The notes under the pieces: generated by a model
The model's input: only the letters and a program-made list of their open reading frames with translations
Database searches by the model: none
Told to the model about the DNA's origin: nothing
Shown: positions 29,996 to 42,152 of the stretch, in pieces
Position numbering within the stretch: position 1 is the first letter of the stretch
How the letters are laid out: each line of letters begins with the position of its first letter
Source of the DNA: Acidobacteriota bacterium
GTDB lineage: Bacteria; Actinomycetota; Acidimicrobiia; Acidimicrobiales; RAAP-2
Direction: 5' to 3'
Assembly (NCBI GenBank): GCA_018971185.1
Contig: JAGXBH010000002.1
Location: forward strand, 1 to 64,000
DNA: 64,000 nt
Position numbers and translations under genes: made by a program

Positions 29996-31054
29996 ATGAC
30001 CGAAGCCACGAAGCGCAGATTCGCGATGCCGCGCGAGATTCGCATCATCCTGAGCGTGGGCAGCCTCATGTTCGTCTTCGAGTACCTGGTGCTGCCGCAG
30101 TTCGCCTCGGCCCGTCACTCGCTGCACCTCCTGGCGCTGCTGAACCCGTTCCTGGTCGGTTTGGCCGTGGTGCTCGAGATGGCCGCCATCTACGCCTACG
30201 TCGAGCTGACGCGCGCGGTCCTCTACCCCCACGCGCCGAGCCGTTTCAGCATCCTGCGCGTCAACCTCGCCGGTCTGGCCATCGGGCACATCGTGCCCGG
30301 CGGCGCCGCGCCCTCGGGGGCCCTGGCCTACCGGATCTTCTCCGAGCTGGGCGTGCCCCGCGACACGAGCGCCTTCGGACTCGCGGCCCAGGGCGCGGGA
30401 TCGGCGGTGGTGCTCAACATCCTCTTCTGGATCGCCCTGGTGATCTCGATCCCGCTCAACGGGATCAATCCCGGCTACGGATTCGCGGCGCTCGCGGGAG
30501 TGTTCTTGCTCATGGCCTTCTTCGGCACCGTGTTCTTGATCACGCGCGGTCAAAAGCACGCCGACGCGTGGCTGCGCGCCGCGGCGCGCCACCTGCCCGC
30601 GCTGAACCCGGACAAGGTCTCGGCCTTGCTGGTCAAGGTGGCCGGGCGCATCAACCTGCTCATCTCCTCGCGACGCACGCTCTGGAGCGCGTTCACCTGG
30701 GCCAGCCTCAACTGGCTCTTCGACGCGGCGTGCCTGTGGGTCTTCCTCTGGTCCTTCGGCAGCGTGGTGTCCCCGGTGAACCTCCTGGTGGCCTACGGCC
30801 TCGCCAACGTCCTGGCCGCCATCCCGGTCACCCCGGCCGGCCTCGGCGTCGTCGAGGGGGTCCTCATCCCGACACTGGTGGGTTTCAACGTGCCCCACAG
30901 CCAGGCGATCCTGGCGGTGCTGGCTTACCGACTGGTGAACTTCTGGGTGCCCATCCCCATCGGCGGGGCCGCGTACGCCAGCCTGCAGTTCCGCCGGACC
31001 CCCGCTACGCCCGCAACGGGAGAGAGCGGGAGCGCAGCGTCGCCAGACGCTTGA
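29996..31054 (+). CDS. Lysylphosphatidylglycerol synthetase-like/UPF0104 membrane protein
   Basis: 352 residues with about eight hydrophobic segments between residues 18 and 330. The pattern (NLAGLAIGHIVPGGAAPSGALAYR and ANVLAAIPVTPAGLGVVEGVL) is that of the MprF/LPG-synthase flippase-like membrane domain without the catalytic soluble domain. Members are thought to move or handle lipids, and some act in glycolipid synthesis, which would fit the divergent mannosyltransferase. The function is inferred. Its 3' end overlaps ppk antisense by 50 bases. Confidence 0.82.
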   Translation: MTEATKRRFAMPREIRIILSVGSLMFVFEYLVLPQFASARHSLHLLALLNPFLVGLAVVLEMAAIYAYVELTRAVLYPHAPSRFSILRVNLAGLAIGHIVPGGAAPSGALAYRIFSELGVPRDTSAFGLAAQGAGSAVVLNILFWIALVISIPLNGINPGYGFAALAGVFLLMAFFGTVFLITRGQKHADAWLRAAARHLPALNPDKVSALLVKVAGRINLLISSRRTLWSAFTWASLNWLFDAACLWVFLWSFGSVVSPVNLLVAYGLANVLAAIPVTPAGLGVVEGVLIPTLVGFNVPHSQAILAVLAYRLVNFWVPIPIGGAAYASLQFRRTPATPATGESGSAASPDA

Positions 31055-33077
31055 ACTCCGACTGCGCGGAGAAGCCGTTGACCGACTGCAGTCGTCGCCA
31101 GCGACGGTCGGTGCCGAGCACCCAGGTGAAGCAGTCGTCGCGCCAGGTCACGTCGAAGGCCTCGAGGATCTCGTTCTGCAGACTGGGGGTCTCGATGGGC
31201 ACGAGGACCTCGACGCGGCGATCGAGGTTGCGTTCCATCACGTCGGCCGATCCCATGTGGATCGAGAAGTCCTCCTCCCCGGGTCGTCCGAAGATGAAGA
31301 GCCGCGAGTGCTCGAGGAACTCTCCCACCAGGCTCTGCACCGTGATGTTCTCCGAGAGCCCGGCGATGCCCGGGCGTAGGCAGCATAGGGTGCGCACCTG
31401 CAGACGTATCTCGACGCCCGCGTTCGAGGCGGCGTAGAGGGCGTCGATCACCGTCGGGTCCGTGAGCCCGTTGGTCTTCATCAAGATGCGCCCGGAGCGT
31501 CCACGCGTGGCCTGGCGCGCGATCATCTCCACCATGCGCTCGCGCACCGAGAAGGGACTCACCACGATCTTCTCGTAGTTGGCGTTCTTCGAGAACCCGG
31601 TGAGGAAGTTGAACAGCTCGCCCACGTCGCGGGTGATCGCCGGATTGCTCGTCAGGAGTCCGAAGTCCTCGTAGTTGCGCGCGGTCTTGGAGTTGTAGTT
31701 GCCCGAGGCGATGTGCACGTAGCGCGTGGTCGCCTCACCCTCGTTGCGCACGACCAGGGCGGTCTTGCAGTGGGTCTTGAGCCCGACGATGCCGTAGACC
31801 ACGTGCACCCCGGAGTCCTCGAGGGCCTTGGCCCATTCGATGTTGGCCGCCTCGTCGAAACGCGCCTTGAGCTCCACCAGGGCCACCACCTGCTTGCCCT
31901 GCTCGGCCGCGTGGATCAGCGACGCCACGATCGGGGAATCGCCCGACGTGCGGTAGAGAGTCTGCTTGATCGCGACCACGTCGGGGTCGTGCGCGGCCTG
32001 GTCGATGAAGATCTCGACGGAGTCGCTGAAGGAGTCGTAGGGGTGGTGCAGCAGGATGTCGTCCTCGCGCATCGCCCCAAAGACGTCGCCCACGTGGTCG
32101 CCGTCGAGCAGTCGCCGCGGAGTGAGGGGCGACCACCCCTCGCCCTTGAGTTCGGGGCGGTCGATGGCGTAGAGGCTCCAGAAGTCGTGCAGTCCCAACG
32201 GCGCGTCGGTGACGTAGACGTTGGAGCGATCGAGGTCGAGCTGGGAGACGAGCAGCTCGAGGAAGTCCGGGGACATACCGCTCTGGATCTCGACGCGCAG
32301 CGCCTCGCCGAAGCGCCGACGGCGTAGCTCGACCTCTAGGGCCACCAGTAGGTCGTCGGCCTCGTCCTCCTCGAGCGCGAGGTCCGCGTTGCGCGTCACG
32401 CGGAACAGGTCCGCCCTCCCCACGGTCATGCCCGGGAAGAGGTGGCGCAGGTTGGACATGATGAGGTCCTCGAGCATGACCCAACGACCCGAGCCGACTC
32501 GTTTGAAGCGCGGCAGGGAGCTCGGGACCTTGATGCGCGCGTTGCGCTCCTCGCCGGTGTGCTCGTCGCTCACCGTGACCGCGATGTTGAGCGACAGGTT
32601 CGAGATCATCGGGAACGGGTGCCCGGGGTCGACCGCGAGAGGCGTCAGGACCGGGTACACGTGCTGTTCGAAGTAGTCGATCAGCTCGAGTCGCTCCTCG
32701 TCGGTGATGTCGCCGTAGCGCACCACGCTGAGGCCCGCGGCCGCCAACTCGGGCAACAGCACGTCGAGCACCAGCCGGTCCTGACGTTCGACCAGGGCGA
32801 GGACCCGCTCGCGAATGTCGGCGAGTTGCTGGCGGGGGCGCACGCCGTCGACCGAGGGCGTCTGCACGCCCGCGGCGACCTTGTCCTCGAGACTGACCAC
32901 GCGGACCTGGAAGAACTCGTCGATCATGTCGGCGAAGATGGCGATGAACTTGCAGCGCTCCAGGATCGGCAGGCTCTGATCCTCGGCCAGGTCCAAGAGT
33001 CGTGAGCCGAACTCCAGGCGTGACATCTCGCGACTCGAGAATCGCTCGGGGCCGAACGATTGGAGGTCAATGGGCAC
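31005..33077 (-). CDS. ppk: Polyphosphate kinase 1
   Basis: 690 residues from GTG 33077, a normal length; a longer frame extends upstream without family similarity, and no ribosome binding site decides the start. It makes polyphosphate from ATP reversibly. RFSSREMSRLEFGSRLL starts the N-domain, KQTLYRTSGDSPI and VALVELKARFDEAANI bind ATP, and YVHIASGNYNSKTARNYED holds the phosphorylated His. The C-terminus ends with VEVLVPIE and WVLGTDRRW. It is divergent from ftsW. Confidence 0.95.
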   Translation of the reverse strand: MPIDLQSFGPERFSSREMSRLEFGSRLLDLAEDQSLPILERCKFIAIFADMIDEFFQVRVVSLEDKVAAGVQTPSVDGVRPRQQLADIRERVLALVERQDRLVLDVLLPELAAAGLSVVRYGDITDEERLELIDYFEQHVYPVLTPLAVDPGHPFPMISNLSLNIAVTVSDEHTGEERNARIKVPSSLPRFKRVGSGRWVMLEDLIMSNLRHLFPGMTVGRADLFRVTRNADLALEEDEADDLLVALEVELRRRRFGEALRVEIQSGMSPDFLELLVSQLDLDRSNVYVTDAPLGLHDFWSLYAIDRPELKGEGWSPLTPRRLLDGDHVGDVFGAMREDDILLHHPYDSFSDSVEIFIDQAAHDPDVVAIKQTLYRTSGDSPIVASLIHAAEQGKQVVALVELKARFDEAANIEWAKALEDSGVHVVYGIVGLKTHCKTALVVRNEGEATTRYVHIASGNYNSKTARNYEDFGLLTSNPAITRDVGELFNFLTGFSKNANYEKIVVSPFSVRERMVEMIARQATRGRSGRILMKTNGLTDPTVIDALYAASNAGVEIRLQVRTLCCLRPGIAGLSENITVQSLVGEFLEHSRLFIFGRPGEEDFSIHMGSADVMERNLDRRVEVLVPIETPSLQNEILEAFDVTWRDDCFTWVLGTDRRWRRLQSVNGFSAQSEFKRLATLRSRSLPLRA

Positions 33078-33103
33078 GATGCGCGGCGCTTTCTGTCGGA
33101 GGG

Positions 33104-33133
33104 TTACGACAGGTCCAATGCTACGACTACTCT
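33104..33133 (+). promoter_or_regulatory. Putative leaderless promoter of the FtsW-family gene
   Basis: TTACGA (33104-33109) and TACTCT (33128-33133) are 18 bases apart, and the GTG start at 33140 is 6 bases after the -10 box. It is the only leaderless candidate here with a plausible -35 element. Confidence 0.5.
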
Positions 33134-33139
33134 GGCAAC

Positions 33140-34504
33140 GTGGCGAGACACCGACGCGGAGGGGCCGCGACTTTGGCGGCCCCGGCACCCGCGCGCGAGT
33201 CGCACTCACGCTCCACCGAGTTGGGTCTGATGTTCCTGGCGTGGGTGATCGTCACCGCCTTCTACGTCTTGATGTCCCTCGCCACCAAGGGTCACGTGCC
33301 GGCGCGCTTGGACGTCTTCTTGGGCGTGGTGATCAGCGTGTCGCTGGCGATGCACGTGGCCATCCGGCGTTACGCGCCGCGTGCGTCGCAAGTGCTGTTG
33401 CCGGTGGCCACGTTGCTCAACGGCATCGGCTACGTGGAGATCGCGCGGTGGGACCCGACCGAGGCGGGGTATCAGTCCCTCTGGTTCGTGGTGAGCGCGC
33501 TGATCGTCGTGGTGACCTTGAAACTGGTCAAGTCCATCCGCGACCTCGACCGCTATCGCTACCTGACCCTCGCCGCGGCGATGGCGCTGATGCTCGCGCC
33601 CCTGACACCGCACTTCGGACGCAACATCAACGGCGCACGCCTCTGGCTCGCTCTGGGCCCCCTCTCCTTCCAGCCCATCGAGGTCGCCAAGATCCTGCTC
33701 GTCTTCTTCTTCGCCTCGTACTTCGCGGCGAACCGCGAACTGCTCTCGACGCCCACGCAGCGCTTCGCCGGTCGCCTGATCGTGCCGCCGAAGGTCCTCG
33801 TGCCGATCCTGGTGGCCTGGGGCGTGGCGCTGTTGATCCTGGGGGGCGAGAACGACATCGGCTTCGCGATGATGCTCTTCGCGCTGTTCTTCGCGATGCT
33901 CTGGGTGACGACCGGGCTCAAGAGCTACCTCGCGCTCGGCCTGGCGCTGTTCGCCGGTGGGGCGGTGATAGCCGACCAGCTCTTCTCCCAGGTGCAGGCG
34001 CGCGTGAGCTTCTGGCTCGATCCCTGGTCCGCGACCAACTTCTACCACTCGAGCCAGCTGGCCCTCGGCTGGTTCTCGCTCGCGGCGGGCGGCGTGGCGG
34101 GAACGGGACTGGGACTCGGCCAGTCGGGCAACATCCCCGCGATCACCTCGGACATGATCTTCGCCGCCCTCGGCGAGGAGCTCGGCTTCGTCGGGATCAT
34201 CCTGATCCTCAGTCTCTTCGCGGTCTTCGTGGGCGAGGGCTTTCGCATCGCCCAGCGTTCGCATTCGGACTTCGTGCGCCTGACGGCCACGGGTCTCACG
34301 GCCACCATCGGCCTGCAGTCGTTCTTCATCATGGCCGGCATCTTGCGTCTCATCCCCTTCACCGGCATCACCCTGCCCTTCGTGGCCTACGGCGGTAGCT
34401 CGCTCTTCGCCAATTACCTCATCGTGGCGTTGCTCTTGCGCATCAGTCACGAGAACGCGCAGCAACGCCGCGGCGGTGAGGTCGTCGCCGTGTCGTTCGA
34501 CTAG
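33140..34504 (+). CDS. ftsW: FtsW/RodA/SpoVE (SEDS) family protein
   Basis: 454 residues with about ten membrane segments. SEDS proteins polymerise peptidoglycan glycan strands with a partner class B PBP. HFGRNINGARLWLALGPLSFQPIEVAKI, GENDIGFAM (equivalent of the QPDLGT loop), GVAGTGLGLGQSG and FTGITLPFVAYGGSSLFANY are diagnostic. The long N-terminal extension and the E-N-D variant resemble the SEDS proteins encoded beside PBPs in actinobacterial division loci (annotated FtsW or RodA), but no PBP lies here. Start by the leaderless promoter. It overlaps the convergent BFN-domain gene by 4 bases. Confidence 0.85.
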   Translation: MARHRRGGAATLAAPAPARESHSRSTELGLMFLAWVIVTAFYVLMSLATKGHVPARLDVFLGVVISVSLAMHVAIRRYAPRASQVLLPVATLLNGIGYVEIARWDPTEAGYQSLWFVVSALIVVVTLKLVKSIRDLDRYRYLTLAAAMALMLAPLTPHFGRNINGARLWLALGPLSFQPIEVAKILLVFFFASYFAANRELLSTPTQRFAGRLIVPPKVLVPILVAWGVALLILGGENDIGFAMMLFALFFAMLWVTTGLKSYLALGLALFAGGAVIADQLFSQVQARVSFWLDPWSATNFYHSSQLALGWFSLAAGGVAGTGLGLGQSGNIPAITSDMIFAALGEELGFVGIILILSLFAVFVGEGFRIAQRSHSDFVRLTATGLTATIGLQSFFIMAGILRLIPFTGITLPFVAYGGSSLFANYLIVALLLRISHENAQQRRGGEVVAVSFD

Positions 34505-34941
34505 GGAGCGCCGAGGAGTCCCTCGGCCACCAGCACCGGTGCCGGGACACTCTGGCGCAGCGCCAGGGTGAGGGCGTCGCTCGGGCGCGCGTCGAAGACC
34601 CGGCGACCCTGGGCGCTCATCACGTCGAGTTCGGCGTAGAAGACGCCCGCCTCGCGACGCACGATGCGCACGGCCACCACGTCGGCGCGCAGCTCTTGGA
34701 GGATGAACGTGGTCAGCTCCCCCGACGTGGGACGCACCCCGACGACGCGCCGCCAGGCGTGGTGGATCGCGGTGGCGTCAGCCAACGCCACGGGCACGCG
34801 TAACTCGCGTCGCCGACCTTCGGCCTCGACCAGGACGACGACGCCCGCGGCGCGTTCGAAGTCGTAGGTGACCTCGGCGACCTGCATCACGCGATAGACG
34901 TCGGCGGCGCTGACGGGCGCGAGGAGGGGCTCGTCGCTCAC
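34501..34941 (-). CDS. Bifunctional nuclease (BFN/DUF151) domain protein
   Basis: 146 residues. The C-terminal part DVMSAQGRRVFDARPSDALTLALR matches the BFN/DUF151 signature (D-x-R-P-S-D-A-x-x-L-A), and ELRVPVALADATAIHHAW resembles its substrate-facing helix. Plant members have nuclease activity; bacterial roles are unclear. In actinobacteria this domain is common as a small stand-alone protein. The GTG overlaps the rodA stop (GTGA). Confidence 0.82.
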   Translation of the reverse strand: MSDEPLLAPVSAADVYRVMQVAEVTYDFERAAGVVVLVEAEGRRRELRVPVALADATAIHHAWRRVVGVRPTSGELTTFILQELRADVVAVRIVRREAGVFYAELDVMSAQGRRVFDARPSDALTLALRQSVPAPVLVAEGLLGAP

Positions 34942-36086
34942 GAGCCTCCCCCCACGCGTCGCGAGACCGACAGGACGAGACCGCCGGCCGAATAGAACAC
35001 CAGGGCGGCGGAGCCGCCGTAGCTGAGCAGGGGCAGCGGGATGCCCGTGACCGGCATGATCCCCATGGTCATGCCGATGTTCTCGAAACAGCTGAACGCG
35101 AAGAAGATGAAGATGCCGATGCTCAAGAGACGGCCCATCGTGTCCTTGGCGTGTCGACCGATGACCCACATCCGCCAGGCGATGAAGGCGAGCAGCAGGA
35201 TCACCGCGCCGGCGCCCACGAAGCCGAGCTGCTCTCCGATGGCGGTGAAGATGAAGTCGGTGCGCTGCTCGGGCACGAAGCCCAGGATGGTCTGGAGGCC
35301 CTTGAAGACGCCCGCCCCCCACAACCCGCCCGCCCCGATGGCGCTCTTGGCGTTGTGGACCTCGTAGAGCAGGGGGCCGATCGCCGGGTTGGTCGAGTTC
35401 TGGTTCAAGAACGAGACGAAGCGGTCCACCTGGTACTTCTTCAAGAGGTCGAGGTACACCGCGACGGTCAGGCCGGCCGACCCCACGATGGTGAGGAACG
35501 TCATGAAGCGCGGTGGGATCCCCGCGACGACCATCATCCCGGCGACCACGAGCACGATGATGATCGACGTCCCGAGGTCGGGTTGGAGCACGATCAGCCC
35601 CAGGGGCGCCCCGGCCATGACCAGCAGACGCACGACGTCGTACATCCTCAGCCCTTCGGAGCGGCGATCGCAGAAGGTGGCCACCGCCAGGATGATGAAG
35701 AGCACGGTGAACTCGCTGGGCTGGATCTGCACGAAGCCGAAGTTGTACCAACGCTGGGCCCCGAGGGCGCTCTGGCCGATGACGAAGACGCCCGCGAGGG
35801 CGAAGAAGGACATGATGTAGAGCGGGGTGGCGAGGATCTCGAGGCGGCGGTAGTCGATGCTGGCGATGATGGTCATCGCCACGATGCCGATGAGGACGAA
35901 GAAGCCCTGACGTTCGAGGTAGTAGTGGGGGTTGTAGCCCGCGTTCACCAACGCGTCGCGGGTGGCGCTGTAGGACATGAAGGCGCCGAAGAAGCCCAGC
36001 ACGACGAGACCCAGGGCCAGTCCGTAGTCGACGTGCGCGCTGGGTCGCCGTAGCGAGATGGCGCGGGCGTTGAGGGTGTCGGTCAC
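34938..36086 (-). CDS. rodA: Rod shape-determining protein RodA (SEDS family)
   Basis: 382 residues with about ten membrane segments, the second SEDS protein of the window. ALGAQRWYNFGFVQIQPSEFT, LQPDLGTSIIIVLVV, SAIGAGGLWGAGVFKGLQT, FVPEQRTDFIFTAIGEQLGF and MPVTGIPLPLLSYGGSA match RodA closely, including the catalytic Asp in QPDLGT. It polymerises peptidoglycan for elongation. GTG at 36086 overlaps the aroE stop (GTGA). Confidence 0.93.
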   Translation of the reverse strand: MTDTLNARAISLRRPSAHVDYGLALGLVVLGFFGAFMSYSATRDALVNAGYNPHYYLERQGFFVLIGIVAMTIIASIDYRRLEILATPLYIMSFFALAGVFVIGQSALGAQRWYNFGFVQIQPSEFTVLFIILAVATFCDRRSEGLRMYDVVRLLVMAGAPLGLIVLQPDLGTSIIIVLVVAGMMVVAGIPPRFMTFLTIVGSAGLTVAVYLDLLKKYQVDRFVSFLNQNSTNPAIGPLLYEVHNAKSAIGAGGLWGAGVFKGLQTILGFVPEQRTDFIFTAIGEQLGFVGAGAVILLLAFIAWRMWVIGRHAKDTMGRLLSIGIFIFFAFSCFENIGMTMGIMPVTGIPLPLLSYGGSAALVFYSAGGLVLSVSRRVGGGS

Positions 36087-36865
36087 GCGAGGGCCCCGAG
36101 GAGTTGGGCGCCGGTGAGGTCGCTGCCCCACCACCAGTTCATCTGGCGCGCCGCCTGGTACGCCAGCATCGCGAGGCCGTTGGCGTGACGACAGCCGAGG
36201 TCGGCGTGCAGCGCCAGCCACGCCGAGCGCGGCGGGTCGTAGGTGATGTCGACGGCGACGGTGTCGCGGTTCACGCCCTGCATGACCGCGGACGCGTCGC
36301 GGCGACCATTCACCGGCGTGGTGTTCACGATCAGGTCCACCGGTCGATGCAGGGTCGTGTGGTCGAGCACCTGGGAGTGGCGTCGCGTGATCGCCGCGAC
36401 GTGGGCGCTGGTGCGCCCCAGGACCGCGACCGAGTGAACTCGCTCGTGCACGAGCGCCGCGACGATTCCCCGCGCCGCTCCCCCGGCGCCGAGGACCACC
36501 ACGTACGTGTCCGCCACGTCGAAGCCGAGCTCGCCGCGAAGGGCGTCGACGAACCCGGGCCCGTCGGTGCTGGCGCCCCAAAGGCGCTCCTCGCGCCACA
36601 GCAGCGAGTTGACGACGCCGAGCTCGCGCGCGATGTCGTCGAGCTCGTCACAGAGCTCAGCGGCGGCCGCCTTGAGCGGCATGGTGACCGAGAGCGCGTC
36701 GACCTCGGCGCCCATGAGGTCGCGCAGGCGCCCGGACCGGTCCTCGGTGATCTCGTAGCGCCGCGACGAGCCCTCGAGGCCAGCGATCTCGAGACCGGCC
36801 TCGTGCAGGACCGGTGAGAGCGAGTGCTCGATCGGGGACCCCGCGACGCCCAGTCGCCAGCGCAT
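36083..36865 (-). CDS. aroE: Shikimate dehydrogenase
   Basis: 260 residues. It reduces 3-dehydroshikimate with NADPH. SPIEHSLSP holds the shikimate-binding serines, VTMPLK the catalytic Lys, GASTDGPGFV the Asp partner, and VVLGAGGAARGIVAAL the nucleotide loop. The C-terminus NGLAMLAYQAARQMNWW is normal. The mltG-aroE pair is also seen in mycobacteria. It shares one base with the mltG stop. Confidence 0.94.
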   Translation of the reverse strand: MRWRLGVAGSPIEHSLSPVLHEAGLEIAGLEGSSRRYEITEDRSGRLRDLMGAEVDALSVTMPLKAAAAELCDELDDIARELGVVNSLLWREERLWGASTDGPGFVDALRGELGFDVADTYVVVLGAGGAARGIVAALVHERVHSVAVLGRTSAHVAAITRRHSQVLDHTTLHRPVDLIVNTTPVNGRRDASAVMQGVNRDTVAVDITYDPPRSAWLALHADLGCRHANGLAMLAYQAARQMNWWWGSDLTGAQLLGALA

Positions 36866-37863
36866 CAGAGCCCGGCCTTCGCGGCCTTGGCCTCCTGGGC
36901 CAACTGCTCCTGGTAGGTCGCCGAGAATGCCATGGTCCCGTCCTTCTTCACCAACACAAAGTACAGCCAGTCCCCCGCCGGCGGATGCAGGACCGCCTGG
37001 AGGGCCTGGGGCGAGACGACGCAGATGGGCGTCGGGGTCAGCCCGGCGTTGAGGTAGGTGTTGTAGGGCGTGGGCGTCTGGAGCATGGCGTGCGTGACCG
37101 TCCCGCCGTCGAGTCCCAGGGCGTAAAGCACCGTCGAGTCCATCTGCAGGGGCATCTGGCGCGCCAGGCGGTTGTAGATCACGCGCGCGACGTCGGGCAT
37201 GTTCTTGGCGTAGTAGCCCTCCTTCTCGACGATGGAGGCGGCGGTGAGCAACTGGTACGCATCGAGGCCCTCGTTGGTGCTCGCCGGGGTCAGGCCGGCC
37301 TGGGCCGCCTCGGTGGCGAAGCCCCTCTGCATCGCGGCGAGCAACTGGGCGGGCGTCTCGCCCGGGGTGATCAGGTACAGGCCCGGTCCCACGAGACCGT
37401 CCAGGGTTCCCTGGGGATGGTAGGGGCTGGCGGCCGCGGCGTCGCGGGCCGCACTGAGGAACGACGAGGCGAAGGTGTTGCCGACGCTGTTGGCGACGTC
37501 GAGGGCGATCTCCTTGATGGTGACCCCGGGCACGACGTCCACCTGGGGCACGTTGGGCCCGCCGCTGAGGATCGAGCGGATGTCGGGGTAGCTGGCGCCC
37601 TGGGCAAGCTCGTAGACCCCCGGGACCACGAGCGGCGCGCCCTCGAGGAAGCTGTCGACGCGAAAGGTGAAGGCCGAGGCGATGACCCCCGCCCGGTGCA
37701 GGTCCCCGGCGATCACGGCCATCGAATCGCCGCGGTGCACCGTGATCAGCACCTCGCGACCCGAACCGCCCGGGGGGAAGTACTGCAGGGCGAACCAGGT
37801 GAGCACCAGTACGACGACGCCGACCAGGGCCGCCAGAAGCCGTCGTAGCGGACTAACCAGCAT
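36865..37863 (-). CDS. mltG: Endolytic murein transglycosylase MltG
   Basis: 332 residues. One N-terminal membrane anchor (about 8-27), a LysM-like subdomain, then the YceG catalytic domain with the active-site Glu in LLTAASIVEKEG and PYNTYLNAGLTPTPI near the C-terminus. It cleaves nascent glycan strands outside the membrane and sets their length, which fits the nearby rodA. It overlaps ruvX by 11 bases. Confidence 0.94.
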   Translation of the reverse strand: MLVSPLRRLLAALVGVVVLVLTWFALQYFPPGGSGREVLITVHRGDSMAVIAGDLHRAGVIASAFTFRVDSFLEGAPLVVPGVYELAQGASYPDIRSILSGGPNVPQVDVVPGVTIKEIALDVANSVGNTFASSFLSAARDAAAASPYHPQGTLDGLVGPGLYLITPGETPAQLLAAMQRGFATEAAQAGLTPASTNEGLDAYQLLTAASIVEKEGYYAKNMPDVARVIYNRLARQMPLQMDSTVLYALGLDGGTVTHAMLQTPTPYNTYLNAGLTPTPICVVSPQALQAVLHPPAGDWLYFVLVKKDGTMAFSATYQEQLAQEAKAAKAGL

Positions 37864-38263
37864 GCCGGGAGTCCGCGAAGTGTTGGAGCATCACGACCGC
37901 CGCGGCCGAGTCGATGCGACGGCGGTGATCACGCGTCCCCACCCCCGCGCTCGACAGTGAGCGCTGCGCCGTGGTGGTCGTGAGGCGCTCGTCGTGGCGC
38001 ACCACCGCCACCTCGACACCGTCGCGGAGCCGCTCGGCGAGGTCGTCGGCGAACTCGGTGCTCGCCGTGACGCGCCCGGCCAGGGAGAGGGGACGTCCCA
38101 CGACGATCAACTCGACCCCCTCCTCGTGCACCAGCGCCGCGACGCGCGCGACGAGAGTCTCGTCGTGGTCGAGGGCCTCACGGGGGAACGCCATCGTCTC
38201 GCTGGAATCCGTGATGGCCACACCGCAGCGCTTCGTACCGGGGTCGATCCCGAGAATGCGCAT
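37853..38263 (-). CDS. ruvX: RuvX/YqgF Holliday-junction resolvase-like protein
   Basis: 136 residues, RNase H fold. ILGIDPGTKRCGVAITD carries the first catalytic Asp, VVGRPLSLAGRVTASTEFA is the family signature, and the final Asp lies in RRRIDSAAAVVML. Members process pre-16S rRNA ends and possibly junction DNA. The alaS-ruvX-mltG-aroE order is conserved in actinobacteria. ATG at 38263. Confidence 0.94.
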   Translation of the reverse strand: MRILGIDPGTKRCGVAITDSSETMAFPREALDHDETLVARVAALVHEEGVELIVVGRPLSLAGRVTASTEFADDLAERLRDGVEVAVVRHDERLTTTTAQRSLSSAGVGTRDHRRRIDSAAAVVMLQHFADSRHAG

Positions 38264-38272
38264 TCGTTGATT

Positions 38273-40827
<2,555 letters not shown>

Positions 40828-40831
<4 letters not shown>

Positions 40832-42150
40832 TCTACCGGCGGCGTCACGGGGGTCTTGGGGGGTTCACGACGCTGGCGCCACCGATCGACCAAGGTGGCT
40901 TCCTCACCGTAGGGCGAGGGCGCGTAGTAGGGCGCGTCCGCGTGGTCCTCGGGTAGGTAGCGCTGGTCCACCCAGGCGCCCTCGACGTCGTGGGGATAGA
41001 CGTAGTCCGTGCCGTGTCCGAGTTCTCGCGCCCCGGCGTAGTGCGCGTCGCGCAGGTGCGCGGGCACCTCTCCGACGCGCGCGCGCACGCTCTCGGTGGC
41101 CACGCCCAGGGCGCGCGTCACGCTGTTGCTCTTGGGGGCGAGGGCCAGGTAGATCGTCGCGTGCGCCAGAGTGAGCCGGGCCTCGGGCAGTCCCACGAAC
41201 TCCACGGCACGCGCGGCCGCCTCGGCGAGGACCAGGGCGTGCGAATCGGCCAGTCCGACGTCCTCCGAGGCCAGGATGACCAGGCGTCGGGCGAGGAAGC
41301 GAGCGCTCTCACCCGCCTCGAGCAGGGCGACGAGCCAGTGCAGCGCCGCGTCCGGGTCCGAACCGCGCACCGACTTGATCAGCGCCGACACCTGGTCGTA
41401 GTGCGTGTCGCGCGATTGGTGCACCAGACGACCGTCGCGCGCGAGCGCCACGTGCTCACGGGTGACGGGTGCGCCGGCCGGGGCGTGCGACGCCGTGGCG
41501 AGGACGATCGCCGTGTCGAGGGTGGTCAACATGGCGCGCGCGTCACCGTCGGCGATGGCCACCAGGGCCGTTCGGGCGTCCTCACTGAGTCGCACCCCTC
41601 GCAACTCTTCAGCGCGCGCGAGCAGCGTGAGCAGCCCCTTCTCGCCGAGCGGGTGCAGGCGCCATAGTGTGCTGCGGCTCATCAGCGCCGCGTTGACCTC
41701 GAAGTAGGGATTCTCGGTGGTGGCCCCGATCAGTACGATCTCACCCGACTCGGTCGCCGGGAGCAGGAGGTCCTGCTGGGCCTTGTTGAATCGATGGACC
41801 TCGTCGATGAAGAGCACCGTGGCCTGATCGTGCTCCGCCAGGCGCGTGCGGGCGCGATCGAGGGACTCGCGCACGTCCCGGACGCCGCTCGACACCGCCG
41901 AGAGGTTGTCCGCGGCGTATCCCGCGGCGGAGGCGATGATGCGTGCGAGGGTGGTCTTACCCGTCCCGGCCGGTCCCCACAGCACCATCGAGGTGAGTCG
42001 GCGCGCCTCCACCATGCGACGCAGGGCCGTGCCCGGTCCGACCAGATGGTCTTGGCCGACGACCTCGTCGAGGGTTCGCGGACGTAGCTGTTCGGCCAGT
42101 GGGGCCCTCGCGCGCAGGCGCTGGGTCAGGGCGTCGTCGAAGAGAGACGT
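40828..42150 (-). CDS. rarA: Replication-associated recombination protein A (RarA/MgsA), non-canonical start
   Basis: About 440 residues. An AAA+ clamp-loader-like ATPase acting at stalled forks. Walker [12 protein letters not shown], Walker [12 protein letters not shown], sensor 1 [12 protein letters not shown] and the C-terminal tetramerisation part ([33 protein letters not shown]) are all present. The family N-terminus ([20 protein letters not shown]) begins just after aspS with no ATG, GTG or TTG in frame for over 60 bases upstream. The first in-frame ATG lies within the conserved domain. ACG at 42150 is proposed: AAGG lies 7 bases before it. A sequencing error is an alternative. Confidence 0.9.
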
Positions 42151-42152
42151 CG

